Source of the DNA: Cladorhizidae sp. MBARI D1340-BT2
Lineage: Eukaryota > Porifera > Demospongiae > Poecilosclerida > Cladorhizidae
NCBI GenBank assembly: GCA_028752905.1
Contig: JAQNBH010000126.1
Coordinates: 62,001 to 126,000, forward strand
DNA: 64,000 bases
Reading direction: 5' to 3'
The position numbers were made by a program, and so were the translations under genes. Under the pieces are notes generated by a model that worked only from the letters and a program-made list of their open reading frames with translations, searched no databases and was not told the DNA's origin. This document shows positions 54,288-64,000 of this stretch, in pieces. Position 1 is the first letter of the stretch. The number at the start of each line of letters is the position of its first letter.

Positions 54288-56150
54288 TAGTGTTAGGGCC
54301 AGGGCAATGGCTAGGGCCAGTGCAGTTGCTAGTGTTAGGGCCAGGGTAATGGCTAGGACCAGTGCAGTTGCTAGTGTTAGGGCCAGGGCAATGGATAGGG
54401 CCAGTGCAGGTGCTAGTGTTAGGGCCAGGGCAATGGCTAGGGCCAGTGCAGTTGCTAGTGTTAGGGCCAGGGTAATGGCTAGGGCCAGTACAGTTGCTAG
54501 TTTTAGGGCCAGGGTAATGACTAGGACCAGTGCAGTTGCTAGTGTTAGGGCCAGGGTAATGGCTAGGACCAGTGCAGTTGCTAGTGTTAGGGCCAGGGTA
54601 ATGACTAGGGCCAGTGCAGGTGCTAGTGTTAGGGCTAGGGTAATGACTAGAGACAGTGCAGGTGCTAGTGTTAGGGCCAGGGCAATGGATAGGGCCAGTG
54701 CAGGTGCTAGTGTTAGGGCCAGGGTAATGGCTAGGGCCAGTACAGTTGCTAGTTTTAGGGCCAGGGTAATGACTAGGACCAGTGCAGTTGCTAGTGTTAG
54801 GGCCAGGGTAATGGCTAGGGCCAGTGCAGTTGCTAGTGTTAGGGCCAGGGTAATGGCTAGGACCAGTGCAGTTGCTAGTGTTAGGGCCAGGGCAATGGAT
54901 AGGGCCAGTGCAGGTGCTAGTGTTAGGGCCAGGGCAATGGCTAGGGCCAGTGCAGTTGCTAGTGTTAGGGCCAGGGTAATGGCTAGGGCCAGTACAGTTG
55001 CTAGTTTTAGGGCCAGGGTAATGACTAGGACCAGTGCAGTTGCTAGTGTTAGGGCCAGGGTAATGGCTAGGACCAGTGCAGTTGCTAGTGTTAGGGCCAG
55101 GGCAATGGCTAGGGCCAGTGCAGTTGCTAGTGTTAGGGCCAGGGTAATGGCTAGGGCCAGTACAGTTGCTAGTTTTAGGGCCAGGGTAATGACTAGGACC
55201 AGTGCAGTTGCTAGTGTTAGGGCCAGGGTAATGACTAGGGCCAGTGCAGGTGCTAGTGTTAGGGCTAGGGTAATGACTAGGGCCAGTACAGTTGCTAGTT
55301 TTAGGGCCAGGGTAATGACTAGGACCAGTGCAGTTGCTAGTGTTAGGGCCAGGGTAATGGCTAGGGCCAGTGCAGTTGCTAGTGTTAGGGCCAGGGTAAT
55401 GGCTAGGGCCCGTGCAGTTGCTAGTGTTAGGGCCAGGGCAATGGCTAGGGCCAGTGCAGTTGCTAGTGTTAGGGCCAGGGTAATGGCTAGGACCAGTGCA
55501 GTTGCTAGTGTTAGGGCCAGGGTAATGACTAGGGCCAGTGCAGTTGCTAGTGTTAGGGCCAGGGTAATAGCTAGGACCAGTGCAATTGCTAGTGTTAGGG
55601 CCAGGGCAATGGCTAGGGCCAGTGTGGTTGCTAGTGTTACAGCCAGGGTAATGGCTAGGGCCAGTGCAGTTGCTAGTGTTAGGGCCAGGGTAATGGCTAG
55701 GGCCAGTGCAGTTGCTAGTGTTAGGGCCAGGGTAATGGCTAGGGCCAGGGTAATGGCTAGGGCCAGTGCAGTTGCTAGTGTTAGGGCCAGGGTAATGGCT
55801 AGGGCCAGTGCAGTTGCTAGTGTTAGGGCCAGGGTAATGGCTAGGGCCAGTGCAGTTGCTAGTGTTAGGGCCAGGGTAATGACTAGGGCCAGTGCAGTTG
55901 CTAGTGTTAGGGCCAGGGTAATGGCTAGGGCCAGTGCAGTTGCTAGTGTTAGGGCCAGGGCAATGACTAGGGCCAGTGCAGTTGCTAGTGTTAGGGCCAG
56001 GGTAATGGCTAGGGCCAGTGCAGTTGCTAGTGTTAGGGCCAGGGTAATGGCTAGGGCCAGTGCAGTTGCTAGTGTTAGGGCCAGGGTAATGGCTAGGGCC
56101 AGTGCAGTTGCTAGTGTTAGGGCCAGGGTAATGGCTAGGGTCAGTGCAGT
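54288..56150 (+). repeat. 42-bp minisatellite array (about 44 copies)
   Basis: Unit with core TGTTAGGGCCAGGGTAATGG followed by CTAGGGCCAGTGCAGTTGCTAG in most copies. The GTTAGGG element links it loosely to the 24-bp family. The period is divisible by three, so frames of 620-660 codons exist on both strands; these are artefacts. Confidence 0.92.
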
Positions 56151-56242
56151 TACTATGACCACATCCTTTTAGTTTATGAGGTGACTCAGATCTGGTGCCA
56201 ATACCATTTTGTGTTCTAGAATATTGTGATTTAGACTTAGAG

Positions 56243-56385
56243 CTCCATAGATTCTGCACACTTCACTGTATGGACTTGATATATAGCTCAAAAGATAGGT
56301 CTCTCTGTGTGCTCTCTCTTGATACTAAAAACTGTTGCATAGGTATAGCCATGCTAAAGTTACAGGCAGTCAAAGTTGGGGCCCT
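56243..56385 (-). repeat. Inverted dispersed repeat, arm 2 (partner 50697-50838)
   Basis: Reverse complement of 50697-50838 in the same order (CTCCATAGATTCTGC, AACTGTTGCATAGGTA, AGGCAGTCAAAGTTGGGG). Together with the direct repeat at 50102/56804 this shows that the two regions share pieces in both orientations. Confidence 0.8.
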
Positions 56386-56752
56386 CATAACCTGAATGTC
56401 TATGTGATAATTGAAATACATGTAGTATCATTACTAGAGGAAGCTACTCTACTATGTGAGTATTTTAATTAGGCACTAATGGCCATGCTCCAGGTGGTGT
56501 GTGTGTGTGTTAGAGATACAGTATGTAGAGGGTGTGTGGGCTCCACTGGTGTCCCAACACAACTATGTATATTGTTACATATCACATTCCAGGACAACCC
56601 TGTGTGCTTGAGGAGACATCCACACCAGCTCCCTGTGGCCCCATATATCATGATGACCTCATCTCTACACTAGCAAGACTTATGCAACATTGAGCAGTGG
56701 AGCAGGAGACATGAATCAATGGCTGCATACTCCATCATGAGCTTCTAGTGTG

Positions 56753-56791
<39 letters not shown>

Positions 56792-56803
56792 TGTGTGTGT
56801 TTC
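56386..56803. other. Unassigned sequence ending in a GT microsatellite
   Basis: I recognise no gene. Around 56590 a CATTCCAG acceptor-like site precedes a short open stretch without recognisable content. A (GT)n microsatellite occupies about 56753-56800; a smaller one precedes the paralogous segment near 50077. Confidence 0.5.
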
Positions 56804-57041
56804 CACAGGTTGTATGGGGCAGTAGCTATTGGTGCACTCACATTGAAAACCGTGGGCTACCATGAAAGTGCATATCTGTGCACACATTCATGCTGTGCTA
56901 GTGATTGATGTGCCACCTGCAGCCAGTGTAGAGTGCTTGCTGAGGCAGTTTAGTTTGGCCCTACATGGTCATGTATTGGAGCTGCAGGTTGTCCATGTGA
57001 AGTGGAGCCAGCCCTCACCTCTTGCTAGTAGCTACTTGCCA
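56804..57041 (+). repeat. Dispersed direct repeat, copy B (paralogue at 50102-50338)
   Basis: Near-identical to 50102-50338. Patchy similarity continues further right (GTGGTCATGACTT, CACACACTTCACT, ACTTGACCAC). The 91-codon frame over this copy is disrupted in the other copy, so I do not call it a gene. Confidence 0.85.
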
Positions 57042-57199
57042 CGTATGCTACAAACATATCAAAACCTCGTGGTCATGACTTTATATTCCACACACTTCAC
57101 TGGACACTTATGTAGTAGGTGGAAAATTGTCTTTTAAATATATTTCCCACCAGCCCATACTTGACCACATACTTACCCCAAATGAGAGTAGAGCCATTG

Positions 57200-57720
57200 G
57201 GGCTGGACAATGACTACATAGGTTAGGGCTTGGACCATACTAGGGTTAGGGCTTGGACAATGACTAGGGTTAGGGCTTGGACCATACTAGGGTTAGGGAT
57301 TTGACCATGACTAGGGTTAGGGCTTGGACAATGACTAGGGTTAGGGCTTGGATAATGACTAGGGTTAGGGCTTGGACCATACTAGGGTTAGGGATTTGAC
57401 AATGACTAGGGTTGGGGCTTGGATGATGGCTAGGGTTAGGGCCAGGACAATAGCTAGGGCCAGGGCTTGGACGATGACTAGGGTTAGGGCATGGACCATG
57501 ACTAGGGTTAGGGCTTGGACAATGTCTAGGGGCAGGGCTTGGACAATGACTAGGGTTAGGGCTTGGACCATACTAGGGTTAGGGATTTGACCATGACTAG
57601 GGTTAGGGCCTGGACAATGACTAGGATTAGGGCTAGGACAATGACTAGGATTAGGGCTTGGACAATATGGTTAGCGCTTAGATAATGACTAGGATTGGGG
57701 CTCGAAAATTACTATGATAA
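57200..57720 (+). repeat. 24-bp minisatellite, irregular
   Basis: About 20 units of the CTAGGGTTAGGGCTTGGACA family with frequent indels (GGACCATACTAGG). Same orientation as all other arrays of the family. Confidence 0.85.
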
Positions 57721-57982
57721 CAGCTTAAACATTGGCTAGGATTTGCTCTTGGATAATGACTTGGTTAGGCATTAAAGGGAGGCTTGCAGGAAAAAATAAT
57801 ATTTTTTGTTGTTGCTGTTAGCTGCTCAATAGGATGTGCTGAGTATGTATAAAAAAATTAGCTTCTAAAAACAAACCCTTGTTGAGCTAGAGAGCCTTCT
57901 TTGGCCTCATTTTGACAGCCCACAGGTCACTTCCTGTTTGGGGGCATGGCCTCGCGATGATGTCACCAGGAGACTGATTTCG

Positions 57983-58590
57983 ATGGCTGATACACTGGAA
58001 ACAGAGAACTCTGTCTCTGGTAGCCTGTACCTCTCCTTTTCTTCTTCAGCAATTGAAAGTTTATCTGAAATATAGAAACAGGCCTAGCTGAAGAGCAGGA
58101 AGCAAGTGGAACAGTAGAGCCTTATCTCTATGAACCTTCAGAAGCTGAGGATAGTAGTGTAGGCATTGTTGAAAGTGATAATTCATTGCAACACAGACTA
58201 GAGAACACTGACTGGTGAGGATTTGGCTAGCTCGAGCTAGATTTACTGAATTTACTCCACAGGTGTAACTGTGGTCATTGCCAGGTGATGCCTACTGGTC
58301 TTGAGTGTATTTGCTGCCATAAAATTGACAAGATGATGTCCAAGATGCAGTGGAGGTAATTAGGAAAACTCATTAGGGATTAATTGGAAGCAGAGGGAGG
58401 TGGGGTGGGGTGTAAGTTCCATATTTAAAGAAAGTACATGGTTGCCATGGGTTTATGTTTTATGTGCACTATTGTTTGTTCAGATTGCCAGTATATTCTT
58501 GTGTCCACCCTCTGATAGGTCAGCGAGGAGTAGGTTGAGACACACCCACATCACCATTTGCCACATGTAACCTGGCCATATATAAAGCCT
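57983..58590 (+). pseudogene. P2X7 cytoplasmic-domain-like gene, 2-3 exons, one frameshift
   Basis: Exon 1 starts at ATG 57983 with a Ser-rich acidic segment and later reads TVEPYLYEPSEAED, ending at a GT donor (58214/58215). Exon 2 (58263-58355, between CCACAG and GTAATT) joins in phase and gives CNCGHCQVMPT and LECICCHKID. This Cys pattern is typical of the cytoplasmic 'ballast' domain of P2X7 and of many free-standing invertebrate relatives that probably bind zinc. A third exon from 58484 adds a short piece with CVHP, then a stop. Exon 1 needs a 2-bp correction: an extra TA in GAAATATAGAA near 58069 breaks the frame. The family's usual C-terminal part is not found. It may be a dead copy, or an assembly error or alternative splicing may be hiding a live gene. 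Confidence 0.55.
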
Positions 58591-58796
58591 CAATTACCTA
58601 TAATTAGAGCCAGTACTAGACCTCACCTGCAGGATTGGGACGTCTTAAATGGACTTTTCAGGTAATGTGTTGGCTTCTAAATTCCATTGAGAGCCCTCCC
58701 CCCAGGTGTCCTGCAGCGAGACACGTCATTATATACATATGCACTAAGATTTGCACTAATGTCTTGGACAATGTCTTGGGCTAGGGCTTTAATAAT
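58591..58796. other. Unassigned sequence
   Basis: A short stretch between the P2X7-like piece and the next array. A few AG/GT splice-like sites are present, but nothing is recognised. Confidence 0.45.
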
Positions 58797-59460
58797 GACT
58801 AGTATTAGGACTAGTATTATAACTAGTATTAGGACTAGTATTATAACTAGTATTAGGATTAGTATTATAACTAGTATCAGGACTTGTATTATAACTAGTA
58901 TTAAGACTTGTATTATAACTAGTATTAGGACTAGTATTATAACTAGTATTAGGACTAGTATTATAACTAGTATCAGGACTTGTATTATAACTAGTATTAG
59001 GACTTGTATTATAACTAGTATTAGGACTTGTATTATAACTAGTATTAGGACTAGTATTATAACTAGTATCAGGACTTGTATTATAACTAGTATTAGGACT
59101 TGTATTATAACTAGTATTAGGACTTGTATCATAACTAGTATTAGGACTAGTATTATAACTAGTATCAGGACTTGTATTATAACTAGTATCAGGACTTGTA
59201 TTATAACTAGTATTAGGACTTGTATTATAACTAGTATTAGGACTTGTATTATAACTAGTATTAGGACTTGTATTATAACTAGTATTAGGACTTGTATTAT
59301 AACTACAGTATTAGGACTTGTATTATAACTAGTATTAGGACTTGTATTATAACTAGTATTAGGACTTGTATTATAACTAGTATCAGGACTTGTATTATAT
59401 CTAGTATTAGGGCTTGTATTATAACTAGTATTAGGACTTGTATTATTACTATGGTTAGCG
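58797..59460 (+). repeat. 24-bp minisatellite, ACTAGTATTAGGACTTGTAT variant (about 27 copies)
   Basis: The same 24-bp period and the same CTAG..TTAG skeleton as the main family, but AT-rich, with ACTAGTATTAGGACTTGTAT followed by TATA. It degrades into the GGTTAGCGCTTGG type at its right edge. Open frames on both strands are artefacts. Confidence 0.9.
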
Positions 59461-59579
59461 CTTGGAGAATGACTTGGGCACCCTATACATGTAATAGAAC
59501 AGGCGTGTGTGTATGTGTGACATGAATCACTGGAGGGCACACAGAATGGGCCATCTTGTGGCACTAAAGTCTTTGAACA

Positions 59580-60497
59580 TTAACTCTTTCACCGACGGAT
59601 TTACACAGGATTTTAAAAAAACATGACTATGGTATATATATAAAATAATAAATACCAGATCAGGGGTGCAGTAAAGTCCTAACTAAAGCCCCTAACAACC
59701 ATGGTTGATGGGATAGCATTGGTGTTGATCAACATTGTGGTCGACAATTGGTTGCTAAGCAACTGACTACACACTATGAATATTATTATCTAATTACAGC
59801 CTATGATAATCTCTGGAGGCATGCCAGCTTCTGTCACTGAAGGAGAGAGAGCAGCTGTTGTAGACACTGGTGGAAGCAGCACAGGCTGTCCAGTATCCAT
59901 CATGTTGTCTGTATCTACATACAATAAAAACTTATTGCAAGGATGCATGCACAAGCTATCCCACCTGCTACCCAAGTTAAAAAAAAGAAGACCCACTTAG
60001 CTACTGCTAAATCTTTATCTAAATAGCTAACTAGAATCCATGACAAACCTTTGTATCCTTGTTCATCACTTCCTTCTTCATCATCGGAGAGAAAATCATC
60101 GTGATCAGCTTTAGCGCTACAATCAGCTGGCCGGCAAGCAGATGCAACCTCAGTATAAAATAATTCAACTGCTCCACAGCTAGATTTTCTCTCTCCGAGG
60201 TATGCATGGATGCCATGCCCTTCTTCATCGCTGGAAGAATCCTCATGGATGTCAAAATCGTCGTCTTGAACAAGAGCAAGGAGCTTTTCAAGAGACAGTC
60301 ATTCAGCCCATCGTGCGATTCAAATAATCCATAATTTTTACCCTAGTTACCAGGTGGATACGGTCAAGTAATTTGGTGTGTATATAGAGTTTAACTCAAG
60401 GTTATTTTATGATATACGGGTTGATCTTTTACTATTGCGACGCTAGATCTCTCTGCGCCAAAAATCGCAAAATCGCTTGTGACGGTTGGAGGGTTAA
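59580..60497 (-). mobile_element. piggyBac-like non-autonomous remnant flanked by TTAA
   Basis: TTAA at 59580-59583 is followed by CTCTTTCACCGACGG. The right end, read on the minus strand, is CCCTCCAACCGTCAC next to TTAA at 60494-60497. The TTAA target and the CYCTYYMACCG-like imperfect ends fit piggyBac elements. The interior carries two exons of an acidic protein resembling the N-terminal region of piggyBac transposases. The catalytic domain is absent, so this is an internally deleted copy. Confidence 0.65.
59790..60298 (-). pseudogene. N-terminal exons of piggyBac-like transposase
   Basis: Exon 1 (60298-60049, open after an upstream TGA) encodes a strongly acidic segment with EKLLALVQDDDFDIHED, SSSDEEGHG and HDDFLSDDEEGSDEQ. 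A 134-bp intron follows, with GT donor at 60048/60047 and TATGTAG acceptor at 59916/59915. Exon 2 (59914-59790) continues in phase with DTDNMMDTGQPVLLPP and ends at a TAG. Phase-compatible splicing and two consecutive open exons argue that this was a real gene. Acidic, Asp/Glu/Ser-rich N-termini are typical of piggyBac transposases, but the DDD catalytic domain and the C-terminal Cys-rich finger are missing. No start codon is in frame, so the first codons are lost or lie behind a frameshift. Confidence 0.5.
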
Positions 60498-60663
60498 TGA
60501 AGTTTATAAAAAAAATTCAACCCCAAGAATTTCTACTCCCCCCCTCAGGGGAGCCTGTTGTACTTAGACAAGAGCTGGAGAGCAAAGCAAAATATTATAT
60601 ACACGTCCACACAAGTTTTTGATATTTTGTAGAGAACATGTTGGGGCGTAATTTTCAGTTCAT
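60498..60663. other. Unassigned sequence
   Basis: No gene or repeat recognised. Confidence 0.45.
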
Positions 60664-60881
60664 CTCAAGGTCATGTGATCCACAAGGCCAAAGCTAAGGT
60701 CAAATGCTCCTACATAAAGTATGATGTCATATTTTAATTAAGAGCATGTGATCCACAAGGTCAAAGCAACGGTCAAATGCTCCTACATAAAGTATGATGT
60801 CATATTTTAATTAAGGTCACGTGATCCACAAGGTACCGGTCAAATACTCCTACATAAAGTATGATGTCATATTTTAATTCC
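60664..60881 (+). repeat. 73-bp tandem repeat, about three copies
   Basis: GTGATCCACAAGG occurs at 60675, 60748 and 60821, a 73-bp step, with GTCAAATGCTCCTACATAAA and ATGATGTCATATTTTAATT shared. The last copy lacks about 11 bp. Confidence 0.88.
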
Positions 60882-60964
60882 ACATGAAATAACTTTCCAC
60901 AGACATGAATATCAATAAATTTGGGCCCACTAGTTGGCCCAATAGTTAGGGACATATGGTCATC

Positions 60965-61360
60965 AAAAACATGTTGACCACACCCTTGTCGTGACCACAC
61001 CCTTGTTGTGACCACACCCTTGTTGTGACCACACCCTTGTTGTGACCACCCCTTGTGACTACACCCTTGTTTTGAACACACCCTTGTTGTGGGCACACCT
61101 CTGTTGTGGCCACACCCTTGTTGTGGCCATCCTTTGTTGTGACCACACCCTTGTTGTGACCACACCCTTGTTGTGGACACACCCTTGTTGTGGCCACCCC
61201 TTGTTGTGACCACATCCTTGTTGTGACCACACCTCTGTTGTGGCCACACCCTTGTTGTGACCACCCCTTGTTGTGACCCCCCTTGTTGTGACCACACCCT
61301 TGTTGTGACCGCATCCTTGTTGTGACCACACCCTTGTTGTGACCACCCCTTGTTGCCAAA
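60965..61360 (-). repeat. 17-bp tandem repeat array
   Basis: GACCACACCCTTGTTGT repeated about 22 times with small variants. A 17-bp period cycles through all three frames, giving peptide repeats of 17 residues in each minus-strand frame; these are not genes. Confidence 0.9.
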
Positions 61361-61440
61361 ATACCTATTACAGCTTCAGTTACCCATACAATAAATATGA
61401 ACAATTTGAAGGGGGGTTGGCTTAAAATTTCATTTGCGAT

Positions 61441-63465
61441 GGGGGGGGGGGGGGGGGGGGTGGCTAGTATTAGTGCCTGGACCATGACTAGTATTAGTGC
61501 TTGGACCATGGCTAGTATTAGTACCTGGACCATGACTAGTATTAGTGCCTGGACCATGACTAGTATTAGTGCCTGGACCATGACTAGTATTAGTGCCTGG
61601 ACCATGACTAGTATTAGTGCTTGGACCATGACTAGTATTAGTGCCTGGACCATGACTAGTATTAGTGCCTGGACCATGACTAGTATTAGTGCCTTGACCA
61701 TGACTAGTATTAGTGCCTGGACCATGACTAGTATTAGTGCCTGGACCATGACTAGTATTAGTGCCTGGACCATGACTAGTATTAGTGCCTAGACCATGAC
61801 TAGTATATTAGTGCCTGGACCATGACTAGTATTAGTGCCTGGACCATGACTAGTATTAGTGCCTGGACCATGACTAGTATTAGTGCCTGGACCATGACTA
61901 GTATTAGTGCCTGGACCATGACTAGTATTAGTGCCTGGACCATGACTAGTATTAGTGCCTGGACCATGACTAGTATTAGTGCTTGGACCATGACTAGTAT
62001 TAGTGCCTGGACCATGACTAGTATTAGTGCCTGGACCATGACTAGTATTAGTGCCTAGACCATGACTAGTATATTAGTGCCTGGACCATGACTAGTATTA
62101 GTGCCTGGACCATGACTAGTATTAGTGCCTAGACCATGACTAGTATTAGTGCCTGGACCATGGCTAGTATTAGTGCCTTGACCATGACTAGTATTAGTGC
62201 CTGGACCATGACTAGTATTAGTGCCTGGACCATGACTAGTATTAGTGCTTGGACCATGACTAGTATTAGTGCGTGGACCATGACTAGTATTAGTACGTGG
62301 ACCATGGCTAGTATTAGTGCCTGGACCATGACTAGTATTAGTGCCTGGACCATGACTAGTATTAGTGCCTGGACCATGACTAGTATTAGTGCCTGGACCA
62401 TGACTAGTATTAGTGCCTGGACCATGACTAGTATTAGTGCCTGGACCATGACTAGTATTAGTGCCTGGACCATGACTAGTATTAGTGCCTGGACCATGAC
62501 TAGTATTAGTGCCTGGACCATGACTAGTATTAGTGCCTGGACCATGACTAGTATTAGTGCCTGGACCATGACTAGTATTAGTGCCCGGACCATGACTAGT
62601 ATTAGTGCCTGGACCATGGCTAGTATTAGTGCCTGGACCATGACTAGTATTAGTGCCTGGACCATGACTAGTATTAGTGCCCGGACCATGACTAGTATTA
62701 GTGCCTGGACCATGACTAGTATTACTGCCTGGACCATGGCTAGTATTAGTGCCTGGACCATGACTAGTATTAGTGCCTGGACCATGACTAGTATTAGTGC
62801 CTGGACCATGACTAGTATTAGTGCCTGGACCATGACTAGTATTAGTGCCTGGACCATGACTAGTATTAGTGCCCGGACCATGACTAGTATTAGTGCCTGG
62901 ACCATGGCTAGTATTAGTGCCTGGACCATGACTAGTATTAGTGCCTGGACCATGACTAGTATTAGTGCCTGGACCATGGCTAGTATTAGTGCCTGGACCA
63001 TGACTAGTATTAGTGCCTGGACCATGGCTAGTATTAGTGCCTGGACCATGACTAGTATTAGTGCCCGGACCATGACTAGTATTAGTGCCTGGACCATGGC
63101 TAGTATTAGTGCCTGGACCATGACTAGTATTAGTGCCTGGACCATGACTAGTATTAGTGCCTGGACCATGGCTAGTATTAGTGCCTGGACCATGACTAGT
63201 ATTAGTGCCTGGACCATGGCTAGTATTAGTGCCTGGACCATGGCTAGTATTAGTGCCTGGACCATGACTAGTATTAGTGCCTGGACAATGACTAGTATTA
63301 GTGCCTGGACCATGACTAGTATTAGTGCCTGGACCATGACTAGTATTAGTGCCTGGACCATGACTAGTATTAGTGCCTAGACCATGACTAGTATTAGTGC
63401 CTGGACCATGACTAGTATTAGTGCCTGGACCATGACTAGTATTAGTGCCTGGACAATGACTAGGG
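61441..63465 (+). repeat. 24-bp minisatellite, ACTAGTATTAGTGCCTGGAC variant (about 83 copies)
   Basis: It begins directly after a 20-nt poly(G) run (61441-61460). The units share the 24-bp period and the CTAG..TTAG..GG skeleton of the main family. Variants include GCTAGTATT, CCCGGACC and a 26-bp unit with ACTAGTATATTAG at 61799 and 62067, which marks a 268-bp duplicated block. It ends with ACTAGGGTCCAGCGG. Frames of 400-480 codons on both strands are artefacts. Confidence 0.92.
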
Positions 63466-63679
63466 TCCAGCGGGGTAGGAACTGGTCCGGCAGACACGGC
63501 AGCTGCCGGACTAAAGTTTCATACTAACCTCCAGTTATCAAGCAACTTTCTAATCTTTACTGAGAGCACTCTCAGACTCTTCTCCAGCCAGCTCTCTTAT
63601 TTCAAAATTCAAATGAAGCCCACCAAACTCCGCCCCTACATTTTTGTGCTTGCTAGTTTAGTATTATAGCGAGCAGATC
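63466..63679. other. Unassigned sequence upstream of a zinc-finger-like exon
   Basis: Starts with CGGCAGACACGGCAGCTGCCGGAC, a GC-rich inverted motif. No repeat array. It may contain the promoter of the exon that follows, but I see no clear TATA box. Confidence 0.4.
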
Positions 63680-63774
63680 ATGGCCACGAGTGACTCGAAA
63701 CAGTAAAATTCCTGCCAGCCTAATAGGCTCTACAAGTTTCCAAAACGGAAATTTGGAAAAGGCAAAGATGAGAG
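63680..63774 (+). pseudogene. First exon of a TTF-type zinc-finger (ZMYM1/hAT-like) protein, in-frame stop
   Basis: ATG at 63680 gives MATSDSKQ, then TAA, then in the same frame RLYKFPKRKFGKGKDER up to a GT donor at 63775. The FPKR-FGK segment resembles the start of TTF-type zinc fingers in ZMYM1-like and other hAT-derived proteins, where Trp- and Cys-containing exons follow. The rest would lie beyond the window. The stop at codon 9 suggests a pseudogene, unless translation begins elsewhere or the base is wrong. It is not from the same hAT family as the copies at 1-11145. Confidence 0.4.
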
Positions 63775-64000
63775 GTACATGTATATCTATTTAAAACTGA
63801 GCTGAGCACTATAGCTAGCTATAGAGGTTTATCTCTACTGCATCACAGCTATAATATAGCTATAGTAGCAAGGCATTATTTTAAGTCTAAAACATAGCTA
63901 CATGACAACCATCCATGGTACATACATGACAGTCCTGAGATTCACAATTTAGACTAGGAGTCCAGGACTATAAGCACTGCCAATCATGGCATCTAGTGAT
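63775..64000. other. Intron-like or unassigned sequence at window end
   Basis: Sequence after the GT donor at 63775. It is AT-rich, with repeated ATAGCTATA motifs, and no exon is recognised. Confidence 0.4.

Noticed and set aside
54198..56259. Ala/Leu- or Cys/Pro-rich frames over 600 codons
   Set aside because: Simple translation of the 42-bp array on both strands.
60800..61773. Gly/Gln/His-rich frames on the minus strand
   Set aside because: A 17-bp repeat read in three frames yields them; there is no independent coding signal.

Overview
The window is eukaryotic, probably a marine invertebrate; a sponge is my best guess, not a conclusion. The evidence is GT-AG introns, metazoan transposon families (hAT, Ty3/Gypsy, piggyBac-like), a P2X7 cytoplasmic-domain-like gene, TTAGGG-like repeat motifs, and no bacterial gene structure. 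By my estimate more than half of the 64 kb is tandem repeat. Almost all the rest is transposons, many of them inserted into those repeats.

Layout. 1-11145: three direct tandem copies of one autonomous hAT-superfamily DNA transposon. Copies 1 and 2 have an intact 728-codon transposase ORF; copy 3 has one premature stop. The copies are separated by 390-bp blocks of a 24-bp minisatellite. 11146-14190: the same 24-bp minisatellite, about 3 kb. 14192-19231: a decayed minus-strand Ty3/Gypsy element. 19690-38538: a 45-bp satellite with higher-order structure, split at 32875-36639 by a younger minus-strand Gypsy element with an uninterrupted 1136-codon Gag-Pol ORF, a 290-bp 5' LTR and a 3' LTR cut down to 77 bp. 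39518-44080: a 38-bp satellite. 45450-50030: the 24-bp minisatellite again, holding a 189-bp non-autonomous relative of the hAT element. 51274-52823: an AT-rich segment with inverted ends and a hairpin MITE. 53107-56150: 67-bp and 42-bp arrays. 57983-58590: a P2X7-cytoplasmic-domain-like gene piece. 58797-59460: a 24-bp variant array. 59580-60497: a piggyBac-like remnant flanked by TTAA. 60664-63465: 73-bp, 17-bp and 24-bp arrays. 63680-63774: a first exon resembling the TTF-type zinc finger of ZMYM1/hAT proteins, with an in-frame stop.

How it fits together. The transposase in the two intact hAT copies could act on the hAT ends here and on the 189-bp derivative at 48 kb, which carries the same two ends in reverse orientation. 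The 24-bp minisatellite flanks every hAT copy and is the likely substrate for the unequal exchange that amplified the transposon. Many long open frames in the arrays are artefacts: their periods (24, 42, 45 bp) are multiples of three and contain few stops, so they are not annotated as genes. I saw no rRNA, no convincing tRNA, no CRISPR array and no clearly intact host gene. Stretches where I recognise nothing are stated in the list.
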